Origin: Roseicella frigidaeris
GTDB taxonomy: Bacteria; Pseudomonadota; Alphaproteobacteria; Acetobacterales; Acetobacteraceae
Reading direction: 5' to 3'
DNA: 58,147 bases
Assembly: GCF_003258945.1 (NCBI RefSeq)
Contig: NZ_QLIX01000027.1
Span: 1-58,147, forward strand
Made by a program: the position numbers and the translations under genes. This document shows positions 41,187 through 49,348 of the stretch, in pieces. Positions within the stretch are counted from its first letter, which is position 1; each line of letters begins with the position of its first letter. The notes below the pieces were generated by a model, which was not told the origin of the DNA, made no database searches, and saw only the letters and a program-made list of their open reading frames with translations.

Positions 41187-43145
41187 ATGACCGACACCAT
41201 CGTCCGCGCCACGGCCGAGATCGTGCTCGGCAGGCTCGACCCCTCCCCCGCCAACGTGCGCCGCACCGGCGCCGGGCAGGGCGTCGAGGCCCTCGCCGCC
41301 TCCATCGCCGCCCACGGGCTGCTGCAATCCCTCGTCGTGCGCCCGAAGGGCGGGGGCCGCTACGAGGTGGTCGCCGGCGGGCGGCGGCTCGCGGCGCTCC
41401 GGCTGCTGGCGAAGGCGAAGCGGCTGCCGAAGGGCGCCGCCGTGCCCTGCCATGTGCTCGACGGCGACGCCGGGGAGGATGCGGCAGAGGCGAGCCTTGC
41501 GGAGAACGTGGTTCGGCAGGACATGCACCCGGCCGACCAGTTCGAGGCCTTCGCCGCGCTGCACCGGGGCGGCGAGGGCCTGGGCGTGGAGGAGATCGCC
41601 GCCCGCTTCGGCGTCTCCGCCCACACCGTGCGCCAGCGGCTCCGCCTCGCCGCCGTCTCGCCCGCCATCGTCGCGGCCTACCGCGAGGGCGCCCTCACCC
41701 TGGACCACGTCACCGCCTTCGCCGTGACCGACGACCGGGAGGCGCAGGAGCGCGTCTTCGCGGGCCTCGCGGATTGGCAGCGCACGCCGGCGACCATCCG
41801 CCGGCTGCTGACCGACGCGCTGCTGCCCACCACGGACCGGCGCGTGGCGCTCGTCGGGCTGGACGCCTACGAGGCGGCCGGCGGGCGCGTGCAGCGCGAC
41901 CTGTTCTCGGAGGACGGCGGCGGCTGGATCGCCGACCCCGCCCTCCTCGAGGAGCTCGTCGGCCGGCGGATGGAGGCCGAGGCCGAGGCGGTGCGCGCGG
42001 AGGGCTGGCGGTGGGTGGCGGTCGGGGCGGAGGCGTCGGACGCCCTCTGGCGCTGCCGCCGCATCTGGCCGGCCAGGGCGCCGCTGACCGAGGCGGAGGA
42101 GGCCCGCCGCGACGCGCTCTCGGCCCGCTACGACGAGCTCGCGGAGGGGCACGGCGGCACCGACGACGACCTGCCGGAGGCGGTCGCCGCCGAGCTCGAT
42201 GCCATCGAGGCGGAGGTCGACGCCCTCGAGGTCCGGGAGGCGGCGTGGCGGCCGGAGGACCTCGCCCTCGCGGGCGCGCTCGTCACCCTCGCCGGCGACG
42301 GCCGGCTGGCCGTGACGCGCGGCCTCGTGCGGCCGGAGGACGAGCCGAAGCCGGCGGCCCCGCATGGCGCCGGGCGGGACGAGGAGGACGGCGACGCCCT
42401 GGACTCTCCCGGCACGGAGGGGGCCGAGGCCCCGGCCGCCGAGGAGGACGCGGAGGACAAGGCCCCTGCCCTCTCCGCCGCGCTCGTCGCCGAGCTCCGG
42501 GCGCACCGCACCCTCGGGCTCCAGGCCGAGCTCGCGGGCCGGCCGGACCTGGCGCTGCGGGTGCTGCTGCATGCCCTGGCGGGCGACGCCTTCTACGGCC
42601 GCTACGGCGACGCGGTGGCGAGCTTCCCGGCCTACCCGCCGGCCTTCGCCGGCGTGGCCGGCCTCGCCGACAGCCCGGCCCGGCGGCGCGTGGAGGAGGC
42701 CGAGGCCGCGCAGCGCGCGCGCCTGCCCGCCGACCGGCGCGGCCTCTGGGCATGGCTGGCCGGGCAGGACGAGGCGGCGCTGCTGCGGCTGCTGGCCGTC
42801 CTCGTGGCCCGCGTGGCGGACGCCGGCGCCGGGGACTGGACGGCGCCCGGGGACACCGTGGCGGCCAGGGTCGCCGCGGCGGCGGGGCTGGACATGCGGC
42901 GGTGGTGGTCGGCGACGCCGGCGAGCTACCTCGCCCGGGTGCCGAAGGCCGCGATCCTCGCCGCGGTGCGCGAGGGCGCCGGCGAGGACGCCGCGCGCCG
43001 CCTCGCCGGCATGAAGAAGGAGCCGATGGCGGAGGCGGCGGCCGCCGCCCTGGACGGCCGGGGCTGGCTGCCCGCCGCGCTGCGCGTGCCCGGCGCGGTG
43101 GCCGCGAACGACGCCGCCGCGCCCCCTGCCCTCGCCGCCGAGTAG
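41187..43145 (+). CDS. ParB/RepB/Spo0J-type nuclease-domain protein
   Basis: A 652-residue protein. The ParB N-terminal domain (about 10-100) shows LDPSPANVRRT, VEALAASIAAHGLLQSLVVRP, YEVVAGGRRLAALRLL and EASLAENVVRQDMHPADQFEAF. An HTH follows (GVEEIAARFGVSAHTVRQRLRLAAVSPAIV). The C-terminal ~450 residues are Ala/Glu-rich with an acidic linker and no known domain, far longer than classical ParB (~300). Such large ParB-like proteins are common on plasmids and are not necessarily the segregation ParB. ATG 41187 has a strong ribosome site after leader copy 2. Confidence 0.87.
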   Translation: MTDTIVRATAEIVLGRLDPSPANVRRTGAGQGVEALAASIAAHGLLQSLVVRPKGGGRYEVVAGGRRLAALRLLAKAKRLPKGAAVPCHVLDGDAGEDAAEASLAENVVRQDMHPADQFEAFAALHRGGEGLGVEEIAARFGVSAHTVRQRLRLAAVSPAIVAAYREGALTLDHVTAFAVTDDREAQERVFAGLADWQRTPATIRRLLTDALLPTTDRRVALVGLDAYEAAGGRVQRDLFSEDGGGWIADPALLEELVGRRMEAEAEAVRAEGWRWVAVGAEASDALWRCRRIWPARAPLTEAEEARRDALSARYDELAEGHGGTDDDLPEAVAAELDAIEAEVDALEVREAAWRPEDLALAGALVTLAGDGRLAVTRGLVRPEDEPKPAAPHGAGRDEEDGDALDSPGTEGAEAPAAEEDAEDKAPALSAALVAELRAHRTLGLQAELAGRPDLALRVLLHALAGDAFYGRYGDAVASFPAYPPAFAGVAGLADSPARRRVEEAEAAQRARLPADRRGLWAWLAGQDEAALLRLLAVLVARVADAGAGDWTAPGDTVAARVAAAAGLDMRRWWSATPASYLARVPKAAILAAVREGAGEDAARRLAGMKKEPMAEAAAAALDGRGWLPAALRVPGAVAANDAAAPPALAAE

Positions 43146-43155
43146 GGGCACGACC

Positions 43156-43178
43156 GGGCCGCCCCGACCGGGCGGCCC
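43156..43178 (+). terminator. Hairpin after parB-like gene
   Basis: A perfect 9-bp stem, GGGCCGCCC (43156-43164) and GGGCGGCCC (43170-43178), with a 5-nt loop, starts 10 bp after the stop codon. No U-run follows, but in such GC-rich plasmids strong hairpins alone often mark transcript ends. Confidence 0.5.
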
Positions 43179-43285
43179 TCCCTTCCCCGCACCCATGCGC
43201 GCGGGCCGGCACCGCCGGCCCGCGCGGCTCCGCTTCCCCGGCGGCGCGACCCCGCCGCCACCGGCCGCTGTCGTCCCGCATACGC

Positions 43286-43305
43286 TTGTATATCGTCCCG
43301 AATGC
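43286..43305. promoter_or_regulatory. TGTATATCG motif, site 1
   Basis: TTGTATATCGTCCCGAATGC lies 140 bp after the parB-like gene, an AT-rich island in GC-rich DNA. Near-identical sequences occur at 44061-44080 and 45531-45550. Probably a shared promoter/operator element for the maintenance genes. Confidence 0.45.
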
Positions 43306-43349
43306 CAACCGATTCTGCTACGCCAGCGAAGCGGCTGCGCGGTGCATCC

Positions 43350-43765
43350 TCAGCACTCCACCGCTTCGAGGTAGTCGGGCGCCGACACGGCCAGCGCCAG
43401 CATGCGGCCGTCCCGCGTGACGACGGGCAGCCGGCGCACCCGCGCCGTCGCGATGATGAAGCAGTCGCCGGGGTCGCCGCTGCCGTAGACGGCGGGCACC
43501 GCGGAGGCCTCCGCCGCCACCGCGACGCTCACCGTCGCGAGCCGGGCCCCGGTCAGCGCCAGGGCTGCCGGAACCACCGCGCCGCCGGCATGCCGAGTTC
43601 CGGCCGGTCGCGCCGCTTCAGCTCCGCCACCCCGAGCTCCCAGGCCGAGACCGCGGAGACGTAGAGCCGCCCCTCGTCCTGCGCCGCACGCACCGCGGCG
43701 ATCGCCGCCTCCGTCCGGAACTCGCCCCGCACCAGCCAGAGCAGCGCGTGGGTGTCGAGCAGCAC
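43350..43765 (-). pseudogene. vapC: VapC-type PIN toxin with frameshift
   Basis: The first part (43553-43765) reads MLLDTHALLWLVRGE... YVSAVSAWELGVAELKRRD and the second (43350-43577, shifted frame) ...ALALTGARLATVSVAVAAEASAVPAVYGSGDPGDCFIIATA, ending in VEC. Joined, they make a normal ~135-residue PIN-domain ribonuclease with Asp4, Glu near 43 and Asp of DPGDCFI. A single-base deletion near 43560 breaks it (FRQPWR-stop instead of FRQALAL). Unless sequencing error or programmed shifting, the toxin is dead. The antitoxin gene follows upstream at 43779. Confidence 0.8.
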
Positions 43766-43778
43766 CAGGCGCCGGCGT

Positions 43779-43988
43779 CTAGCGCGGCTTCCCTGGGCGC
43801 TTCGGCGCTGCCTTCCGGAGCGCCGCGGCCTGTTCGTAGATCGGCTTCGTCAGGTCGATGCGCGGGTCGAGTTCCAGCGGCACGTCCCGCATCGCGCCGT
43901 AGCCGCGCGGCAGGCCCGCGCGTGCCGGCGCCGCCGCGCGCGGGCGCGCGGCCCTCGTCTTCCCCGTGGCGTGCGGCTTCGTGGGCAT
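43779..43988 (-). CDS. Antitoxin partner of the VapC-like gene
   Basis: A 69-residue basic, Ala/Arg/Pro-rich protein (MPTKPHATGKTRAARPRAAA...), with a C-terminal segment DPRIDLTKPIYEQAAALRK that likely docks on the PIN toxin. The N-terminal half has no recognisable DNA-binding fold. It starts 13 bp upstream of vapC on the same strand. Assignment rests on position and the docking-like tail, not on a named family. Confidence 0.6.
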   Translation of the reverse strand: MPTKPHATGKTRAARPRAAAPARAGLPRGYGAMRDVPLELDPRIDLTKPIYEQAAALRKAAPKRPGKPR

Positions 43989-44060
43989 CGAGACCTCCGG
44001 CCACTGACATGATGGGCGGCGCGCGGCGTTTCAACGCGGCGCCGGCCCGGACGCCTGCAC

Positions 44061-44080
44061 TTGTATATCGGTCCGCATGC
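44061..44080. promoter_or_regulatory. TGTATATCG motif, site 2
   Basis: TTGTATATCGGTCCGCATGC, 73 bp upstream of the minus-strand antitoxin start at 43988. It matches site 1 (43286) and site 3 (45531). Confidence 0.45.
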
Positions 44081-44267
44081 GTCACGCCAGCCCCCAGGCG
44101 TCCGGTGCCCACCGGGTGCGCGGCGTCGGGAGGCCGGCACCAGGGCAGCCGCAGCGCTGTGCAATGGCAGCGCATTGCGGGCGATCCGATAGCGCTCCGC
44201 TTTACACAATCAATCGTTACGCTGTGCCCCTGCCCCGCGGCTCGCGGGCGGCTGCGCGGTGCCTTCC

Positions 44268-44493
44268 CCGTTGATCGTCGCCTCCGGCGCCGCCGGCGCG
44301 GGGCACCACGGGGCGCCGCCCCGAGGTTCCCCTCGGCACGCGGCCTACCGCGCGGCAGGACCCCTCGCTCGCATGGCCCAGGGGCCACGCTCCCTCCGGG
44401 GTCCGGCCGCGTCCGCCCGCATGCCACCCCTCCTTCCCCGGTCTCGCCGACGGGCAGGGAAGCAGCGGGGCTGCTTCCCGCTGCGCAGGAAGA
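44268..44493 (+). repeat. Hairpin-rich leader repeat, copy 3 (upstream of ardC)
   Basis: Third copy of the element at 6556 and 40951. It begins with CCGTTGATCGTCGCC as in copy 2 and ends with the 10-bp GGGAAGCAGC hairpin at 44457-44479, then GCGCAGGAAG and the ArdC ATG at 44506. The TGGCCC/GGGCCA stem here has loop AG. A one-base length difference relative to copy 2 shifts frame, confirming it is noncoding. The other part of the 517-bp gap (43989-44267) holds TGTATATCG site 2 and nothing else recognised. Confidence 0.88.
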
Positions 44494-44505
44494 AGGAAGC
44501 GGAAC

Positions 44506-45441
44506 ATGGCGGATCGGACGGCGCGCGGGGCCGGCGGCGAGGACGCGGAGGCGCGGGGCGACATCTACGCGCGCGTCACGGAGCGCATCGCGGCGGCGGT
44601 CGAGGCGAGCACGGACGACTGGCGCATGCCGTGGCACGGTGGGGCGGACGGGCGCGCCTCGGCCCTGCCGGCGAACGCCGCGACCGGGCGGCCCTACCGG
44701 GGCGTGAACGTGCTGGTGCTCTGGGCGGCGGCGCAGGCCGAGGGCTACGCGGGCGGCGCTTGGGCGACCTACCGGCAGTGGCGCGAGCTCGGCGCGCAAG
44801 TGCGCCAGGGCGAGCGCGCCTGCCCCGTCGTGTTCTGGAAGGCGCTGGACGGCCGCGGCGACGAGGACGAGGCCGGTGACGAGGCGGAGGGGCGCGGCCG
44901 GCCCCGTCTCCTCGCGCGCGGCTACAGCGTGTTCAACGCCTCCCAGGTGGACGGCTACGACGCCCCTGCCCTCCCCGCGCTGCCCGAGGCCGAGCGGATC
45001 GCCCACGCGGACGCCTTCTTCGCCGGGCTCGGCATGGCGGTCCGGCACGGCGGCGCCCGCGCCTGCTACGCGCCGGCGGCCGACGAGGTCCGGATGCCGC
45101 CCTTCCAGGCCTTCCGGGACGCCGTCGCCTACTACGCCACGCTCGCCCACGAGGCGACGCACTGGACCGGGCACGCCTCCCGTCTCGCCCGCGACCTGCG
45201 GGGCCGCTTCGGCGAGGAGGCCTATGCGGTGGAGGAGCTGGTGGCGGAGCTCGGCGCGGCCTTCCTCTGCGCCGACCTGCGCCTCGTCCCCGAGCCCCGG
45301 CCGGACCACGCCGCCTACGTGGCGTCCTGGCTGAAGGTGCTGCGGTCGGACAAGCGGGCGATCTTCGTGGCGGCCGCCAAGGCCCAGGCGGCGGCCGACT
45401 GGATGCATGCGCGCCGGGCATCGGCGGACGCCGCGGCGTAG
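44506..45441 (+). CDS. ardC: ArdC-like antirestriction protein
   Basis: A 311-residue protein: N-terminal ArdC ssDNA-binding domain (ARVTERIAAAVEASTDDWRMPWH, RPYRGVNVLVLWAAAQAEGY, WATYRQWRELGAQVRQGE) and C-terminal zincin-like peptidase with ATLAHEATHWTGH (HEATH, about 205-215) and a downstream Glu (VEELVAELGAAFLC). It protects incoming single-stranded plasmid DNA from restriction. It is a typical leading-region gene. The ATG at 44506 follows leader copy 3 with GAAGGA-type ribosome site. Confidence 0.9.
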   Translation: MADRTARGAGGEDAEARGDIYARVTERIAAAVEASTDDWRMPWHGGADGRASALPANAATGRPYRGVNVLVLWAAAQAEGYAGGAWATYRQWRELGAQVRQGERACPVVFWKALDGRGDEDEAGDEAEGRGRPRLLARGYSVFNASQVDGYDAPALPALPEAERIAHADAFFAGLGMAVRHGGARACYAPAADEVRMPPFQAFRDAVAYYATLAHEATHWTGHASRLARDLRGRFGEEAYAVEELVAELGAAFLCADLRLVPEPRPDHAAYVASWLKVLRSDKRAIFVAAAKAQAAADWMHARRASADAAA

Positions 45442-45451
45442 CGGCGGGGCA

Positions 45452-45478
45452 GGGCAGAGGGGGCGCTGCCCCCTGCCC
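45452..45478 (+). terminator. Hairpin after ardC
   Basis: An interrupted stem, GGGCA + GGGGGC (45452-45464) with GCCCCC + TGCCC (45468-45478), begins 11 bp after the ardC stop. Loop of three bases. No U-run follows, but the strength and position suit a terminator before parA. Confidence 0.5.
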
Positions 45479-45530
45479 GGTCTGAAAACTCGCGCCGGCC
45501 GTCCCGGCCGGCGCTTTGCGATGTATATCG

Positions 45531-45550
45531 CCCCGATGGCGAATCGCCCC
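45531..45550. promoter_or_regulatory. TGTATATCG motif, site 3 (before parA)
   Basis: ATGTATATCGCCCCGATGGC, 54 bp upstream of the parA ATG. A TATAGT -10-like box follows at 45551-45556. Likely operator for autoregulation by ParA/RHH proteins. Confidence 0.5.
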
Positions 45551-45584
45551 TATAGTGCGTGCGGGGCGGCATCGGAGCGGGATC

Positions 45585-46220
45585 ATGATACTCGTGGTCG
45601 GGAACACCAAGGGCGGGGTCGGGAAGACTACCCTCGCGGTCAACCTGGCGATCGCGCGCGCCCTCGACGGCCGGGACGTGCTGCTGGTGGACGGCGACGA
45701 GCAGGCCACCGCCATCGGCTTCACCGAACTGCGCACTGAGCAGCTCGGCCAGCCCGGCTACACCGCCGTCTCGCTGCACGGCGCGGCCATCCGCACCCAG
45801 ACCCGCCAGCTCGCCCCGAAGTACGCCGACGTGGTGATCGACGTCGGCGGGCGGGACACCGGCAGCCTGCGCGCCGCCCTCACCGTCGCCGACACGGTGC
45901 TGATCCCGGTGCAGCCGCGGAGCTTCGACCTCTGGGCGATCGACAACATCGCCGCCCTCGTGCGCGAGGCCCGGGAGATCAACGACCGGCTCCGCGCCGT
46001 CGTCGTGCTCAACGCCGCCGACGCGCAGGGGGCGGACAACGACGCCGCGGCCGAGGCGCTCGGCGAGGCGGACGGGCTCGAATACCTCCCGACGCCGATC
46101 GGCCGGCGCAAGGCTTTCCCGAACGCCGCCGCCGCCGGCCGCTCGGTCCTCGAGCTGACGCCCCGCGACCCAAAAGCCGCGCAGGAGCTTGCGGCGATGG
46201 TCAAGGCAGTGTTTGTATAG
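45585..46220 (+). CDS. parA: ParA-type partition ATPase
   Basis: A 211-residue deviant Walker ATPase without an N-terminal HTH (small type Ib ParA). Motifs: MILVVGNTKGGVGKTTLAVNLA (Walker A at about 9-16), VLLVDGDEQATA, and VVIDVGGRDTG. The small size and pairing with a downstream RHH gene fit type Ib partition. ATG 45585 follows GGGA; an in-frame start at 45516 is less likely. Followed by an RHH gene after 25 bp. Confidence 0.92.
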   Translation: MILVVGNTKGGVGKTTLAVNLAIARALDGRDVLLVDGDEQATAIGFTELRTEQLGQPGYTAVSLHGAAIRTQTRQLAPKYADVVIDVGGRDTGSLRAALTVADTVLIPVQPRSFDLWAIDNIAALVREAREINDRLRAVVVLNAADAQGADNDAAAEALGEADGLEYLPTPIGRRKAFPNAAAAGRSVLELTPRDPKAAQELAAMVKAVFV

Positions 46221-46245
46221 CACAGCGAGATCGGAGCGACATCGT

Positions 46246-46512
46246 ATGGCCATCGCACGTAGGCCGAACGGCAATCGCACCACCAGCCCGCCGGCGGCGC
46301 AGGAGCGCGCCGCCGAGGCGTTCATTCAGGGCGCCGCGAAGTCCGCCGTGGCCGAGCCGGAGGCGGGCGGCGGGCGCAAGACGCCCATCATGCTCCGCTT
46401 CGACGCCGCGCTGCTGCGCCGCGTCGACAGCGCCGCCCGGCGCCGGGGCATCAGCCGCAGCGCCTGGATCGCCTTCAAGGTGAGCGAGGCGCTCGACGCC
46501 GAGGAGGCATAG
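46246..46512 (+). CDS. Ribbon-helix-helix partition/regulatory protein
   Basis: An 88-residue protein: flexible N-terminal ~45 residues, then PIMLRFDAALLRRVDSAARRRGISRSAWIAFKVSEAL, the classic RHH (ParG/CopG-like) fold. As the gene after parA it is the likely centromere-binding partner and repressor. It overlaps no neighbour; repA starts 1 bp after its stop. TGTATATCG elements are candidate binding sites. Confidence 0.75.
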   Translation: MAIARRPNGNRTTSPPAAQERAAEAFIQGAAKSAVAEPEAGGGRKTPIMLRFDAALLRRVDSAARRRGISRSAWIAFKVSEALDAEEA

Positions 46513-46513
46513 G

Positions 46514-47461
46514 GTGGCGACGCCGGGGAAGGCTCCCGCGAAGGCCGCCCGCGCCCCGCGCGGCGAGGGCCAGTTCGACCTTTTCGCGGCGCTGCCCGGC
46601 GACCTGCCGACCCACGACCAGATGGAGATGATGGAGCGGCCCTTCTTCAGCCTCTCCAAGGGCAAGCGCACCGAGCCGATCGACTACCGCGTCCGCAACG
46701 GCACCACGGAGGTCCGCGTCCGGGTCACGGCCAACTCCGAGACGGGCATGGCCACCATCTGGGACGCCGACATCCTCATCTGGGCGGCGAGCCAGATCCG
46801 GGAGGCCATGACCCGCGGCGTGCCGACTTCGCGGCGCTTCCGCGTCAGCCTCTACGAGCTGCTCCGCGCCATCGGCCGGCCGACCGGCGGGGCCGAGTAC
46901 GGCCGCATCGTCGAGGCGCTGCGGCGCCTCAAGGGCACGGTCATCGAGACGACGATCCGCCAGAAGGGCACCAGGCCCCAGGGCTTCGGCTGGATCGAGG
47001 AGTGGTCCGCCCCGACCGACGAGGAGGGGCGGTCGCTCGGCATCGAGTTCACCATCGCCGACTGGCTCTACCAGGGCGTGCTCGAGGACAAGCTCGTGCT
47101 GTCCATCGACCGCGAGTACTTCGCGCTCACCGGCGGCATCGAGCGGTGGCTCTACCGCGTCGTGCGCAAGCACGGCGGCCACCAGGGCGGCGGCTGGGGC
47201 TTCACCATGGCGCAGCTCCACCACAAGTCGGGCTCGACGCGCCGGCTCGCCGACTTCGCGAAGGACGTGCGCAAGGTCGTCGAGCGGCAGCGCCTCCCGG
47301 GCTATTGGCTGGAGCTCTACCGCACCGAGGGCGGTGAGGAGGCCCTGCGCTTCTCGGCCCGCGCGATGCTGCCGACCAACCACCCCGGCTACGCGCCGAA
47401 GCGCCTACCGCGGCTGCGCGTGGCGGCGCGGCGAGAGCCCGGGGCGGCGGTGCCGGAGTGA
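46514..47461 (+). CDS. repA: RepA-type plasmid replication initiator (RPA family)
   Basis: A 315-residue initiator. Diagnostic features: FFSLSKGKRTEPIDYRVRNGTTEVRVRV, TIWDADILIWAASQIREAM, SRRFRVSLYELLRAIGR, YGRIVEALRRLKGT and FALTGGIERWLYRVVRKHGG, the winged-helix repeats of RPA-family RepA. It binds iterons and recruits DnaA/helicase. The GTG start at 46514 lies 1 bp after the RHH stop, so parA-RHH-repA form an operon. The iteron origin begins 17 bp after its stop. Confidence 0.92.
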   Translation: MATPGKAPAKAARAPRGEGQFDLFAALPGDLPTHDQMEMMERPFFSLSKGKRTEPIDYRVRNGTTEVRVRVTANSETGMATIWDADILIWAASQIREAMTRGVPTSRRFRVSLYELLRAIGRPTGGAEYGRIVEALRRLKGTVIETTIRQKGTRPQGFGWIEEWSAPTDEEGRSLGIEFTIADWLYQGVLEDKLVLSIDREYFALTGGIERWLYRVVRKHGGHQGGGWGFTMAQLHHKSGSTRRLADFAKDVRKVVERQRLPGYWLELYRTEGGEEALRFSARAMLPTNHPGYAPKRLPRLRVAARREPGAAVPE

Positions 47462-47477
47462 CGGCGGCGTCGGTGCA

Positions 47478-47945
47478 GGGCGCGATAGCCCGATAATCCG
47501 GGCAGGCGGCGACGCTCCCGCCGCCAGGGGGCACCCGCCAGGGCGTGATAGCCCGATAAAGCGGCCCCCGGACGTCCGCTGCTGTTGCTCGCCGCGCTTG
47601 AAAGCACTCCGGTATCGGGCGATCACGCCCTGACGCCCGGGTTCAGGCCGCGTCGTAGGCCGATCCCGGCCCGCCGGACGGCGACGGACACTTGTGCATC
47701 GGGCGATCACGCCCCGGAACGGGGTGCGGGCGGGTCCGGGCCGGTTGTGGACAGCGGCCGCCGCCCCTGTGAATCCTGTCGGGCGATCACGCCCCCACGA
47801 CCACGGGCTATCGCGCCCGCCGAACCCGGGCTTTCACGCCCCGAGTCTCGTCGGAAAATCGAGCCGAAACAGCAGCGTCGAGAGTCCGTAATATCCTTAA
47901 CCCTACTTACGTAGACTCTCCTTAAGGAAAACCGCCTGTGGATAA
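47478..47945. other. Iteron-type replication origin with DnaA box
   Basis: Seven copies of a 15-mer close to CGGGCGATCACGCCC: reverse orientation at 47478 and 47541, forward at 47616, 47700, 47780, 47804 and 47827. The last three are ~23 bp apart (two helical turns), the others 63-84 bp. An AT-rich stretch (47888-47935) and a perfect DnaA box, TGTGGATAA at 47937-47945, follow. This is a textbook RepA-iteron oriV. Beyond it (47946-48050) there is nothing notable. Confidence 0.88.
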
Positions 47946-48050
47946 GCCGCACCGCTCCTCCACGGCGCGAGAAGAAGAGGCTCATGAAGGGGAGCCGGCT
48001 GAGAACGCAACTCCGAACGGCAGGGGAAGATAGGCGGGAGAGGGACACGG

Positions 48051-48566
48051 CTACCGGCTTCCAGGACCCACCCAGACGGGCGGCAGGGTGCAGGCACGAC
48101 GGCCGCCGTGGTCGTAGGCGGTGCGCTCGCAGTGGCGGCGGAGGGCCGCGGCGTCGTTCAGCTCGGCCACTGCGGCGAAGAAGGAGGCGCCGCCCGGCGC
48201 GGCCGCCCGCGCCCCACCGTCCCACCGGCCCAGGGCGTAGCCCCCGCCGAGCAGCAGCAGGCCGGCGGCGGCAAGGAGGGCGGAGGTCCGCAGGTCCACC
48301 CGCCGGGCCAGGGAGGCCACCTCCCGCTCGGCACCAGCCGCCGCGGCCTCGGCGGCACGCCGCACCAGGTCGCGCTCGCCTTCCAGCGTCAGGCCCCGCA
48401 CGCCCCCGGCCGCCTCCCGCGCTGCGGTGGCCGCTTCGAAGGTCGCCAGCAGGGCGGCACGCAGGGGGCTGTCGGCACGCATCCCGGCGCGCTCGCACCA
48501 GCCCCGCACGTCCTCCGGCGTCGGTGCTCCCGCCGGGACAGGGGAGGGGGCCGCGCCCGTCATCAC
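48051..48566 (-). CDS. TraM-like membrane protein (hypothetical)
   Basis: A 171-residue protein with helical N-terminus (GWCERAGMRADSPLRAALLATFEAATAAREAAGG), one membrane helix near 96-113 (LLAAAGLLLLGGGYALG), and a short C-terminal region with two Cys (HCERT, RRACTLPPVW). It overlaps the ParA-like gene by 4 bp and is the third gene in a minus-strand trio matching the IncP traK-traL-traM order. Function inferred from order only. Confidence 0.6.
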   Translation of the reverse strand: MMTGAAPSPVPAGAPTPEDVRGWCERAGMRADSPLRAALLATFEAATAAREAAGGVRGLTLEGERDLVRRAAEAAAAGAEREVASLARRVDLRTSALLAAAGLLLLGGGYALGRWDGGARAAAPGGASFFAAVAELNDAAALRRHCERTAYDHGGRRACTLPPVWVGPGSR

Positions 48567-49348
48567 GGCAGCCAGGCCGCGGCGCCGGCCTTGGCGCGCT
48601 TGCCCTCCAGGTCGGCGAGCCAGTCCTCCACCATGAACTGCTCCACCGGGTCGAGCGGGGCCTCGCCGTCGCCGGCCGCCGCCGCGTAGAGGCCCAGGCC
48701 CCGCCGGCGCACCAGGTCCATGCAGGCGAGGCGGGTCATGAGGACGGGCGCCGCGCCCTCGCGCACCATCCGCTCGAAGCCCGGGTCGGCCAGGGTGCGC
48801 TCGAAGGCGCCGGCGACCGTGCGGCCCTCGCGGATCACCCCCTCGTTCAGCACGAGCAGCGTCCGCTTCGGCCGGAAGTAGCCGGCCTCCCAGATCGACA
48901 GCACGTGCCGCAGGTCCTCGTCCTCCGGGCCGAGGAAGTAGAGCGCCAGCGGCTCGATCCCCCGCCGGGCGCAGAACTCCACCAGCCGGAGGTCGCGCCC
49001 GTACTCCTGTAGCACCCGGTCGCCACCGCCGAGGTCGAGCACCGCCGACCGACGCTCCTTCACCATCCGGTTCAGCACGCCCGTCAGCCAGGCCTTCACG
49101 TCGGGCAGCTCCTCGGTCGGCGGCTGCATCGCCTCCGGGAAGATGCCGGCGAGCGTGCGGCTCCGCGGGTCGCCGTCGGCGACGATCACCTCGCGCCCCC
49201 CATTGCGCGCCCGCCAGACGAGCTCGGCGAGGCCGGTGGACTTGCCCCCGAAGCCGCGCCCGAGCCCGACCGCCAGCACCACCTCGCCCGCCGCGGCGGG
49301 GGCGGCCTCCGCCCCGAGGGTCGCCGCCTGTCCGTTGCCCCTAGCCAT
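48563..49348 (-). CDS. TraL-like P-loop ATPase of the transfer region
   Basis: A 261-residue deviant Walker protein: GLGRGFGGKSTGLAELV (P-loop at about 28-40), then EVIVADGDPRSRTLAGIF and SAVLDLGGGDRVL. This resembles TraL/MobD-type ATPases rather than partition ParA. It overlaps both neighbours (49341-49348 and 48563-48566). Likely role: delivering or organising transfer proteins at the oriT or pole. Confidence 0.75.
   Translation of the reverse strand: MARGNGQAATLGAEAAPAAAGEVVLAVGLGRGFGGKSTGLAELVWRARNGGREVIVADGDPRSRTLAGIFPEAMQPPTEELPDVKAWLTGVLNRMVKERRSAVLDLGGGDRVLQEYGRDLRLVEFCARRGIEPLALYFLGPEDEDLRHVLSIWEAGYFRPKRTLLVLNEGVIREGRTVAGAFERTLADPGFERMVREGAAPVLMTRLACMDLVRRRGLGLYAAAAGDGEAPLDPVEQFMVEDWLADLEGKRAKAGAAAWLP

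Noticed and set aside
41187-43145. Calling the 652-residue ParB-like gene the segregation partner of ParA
   Set aside because: ParA at 45585 is small type Ib with its own adjacent RHH gene; the ParB-like gene is separate, very long and under a different leader.
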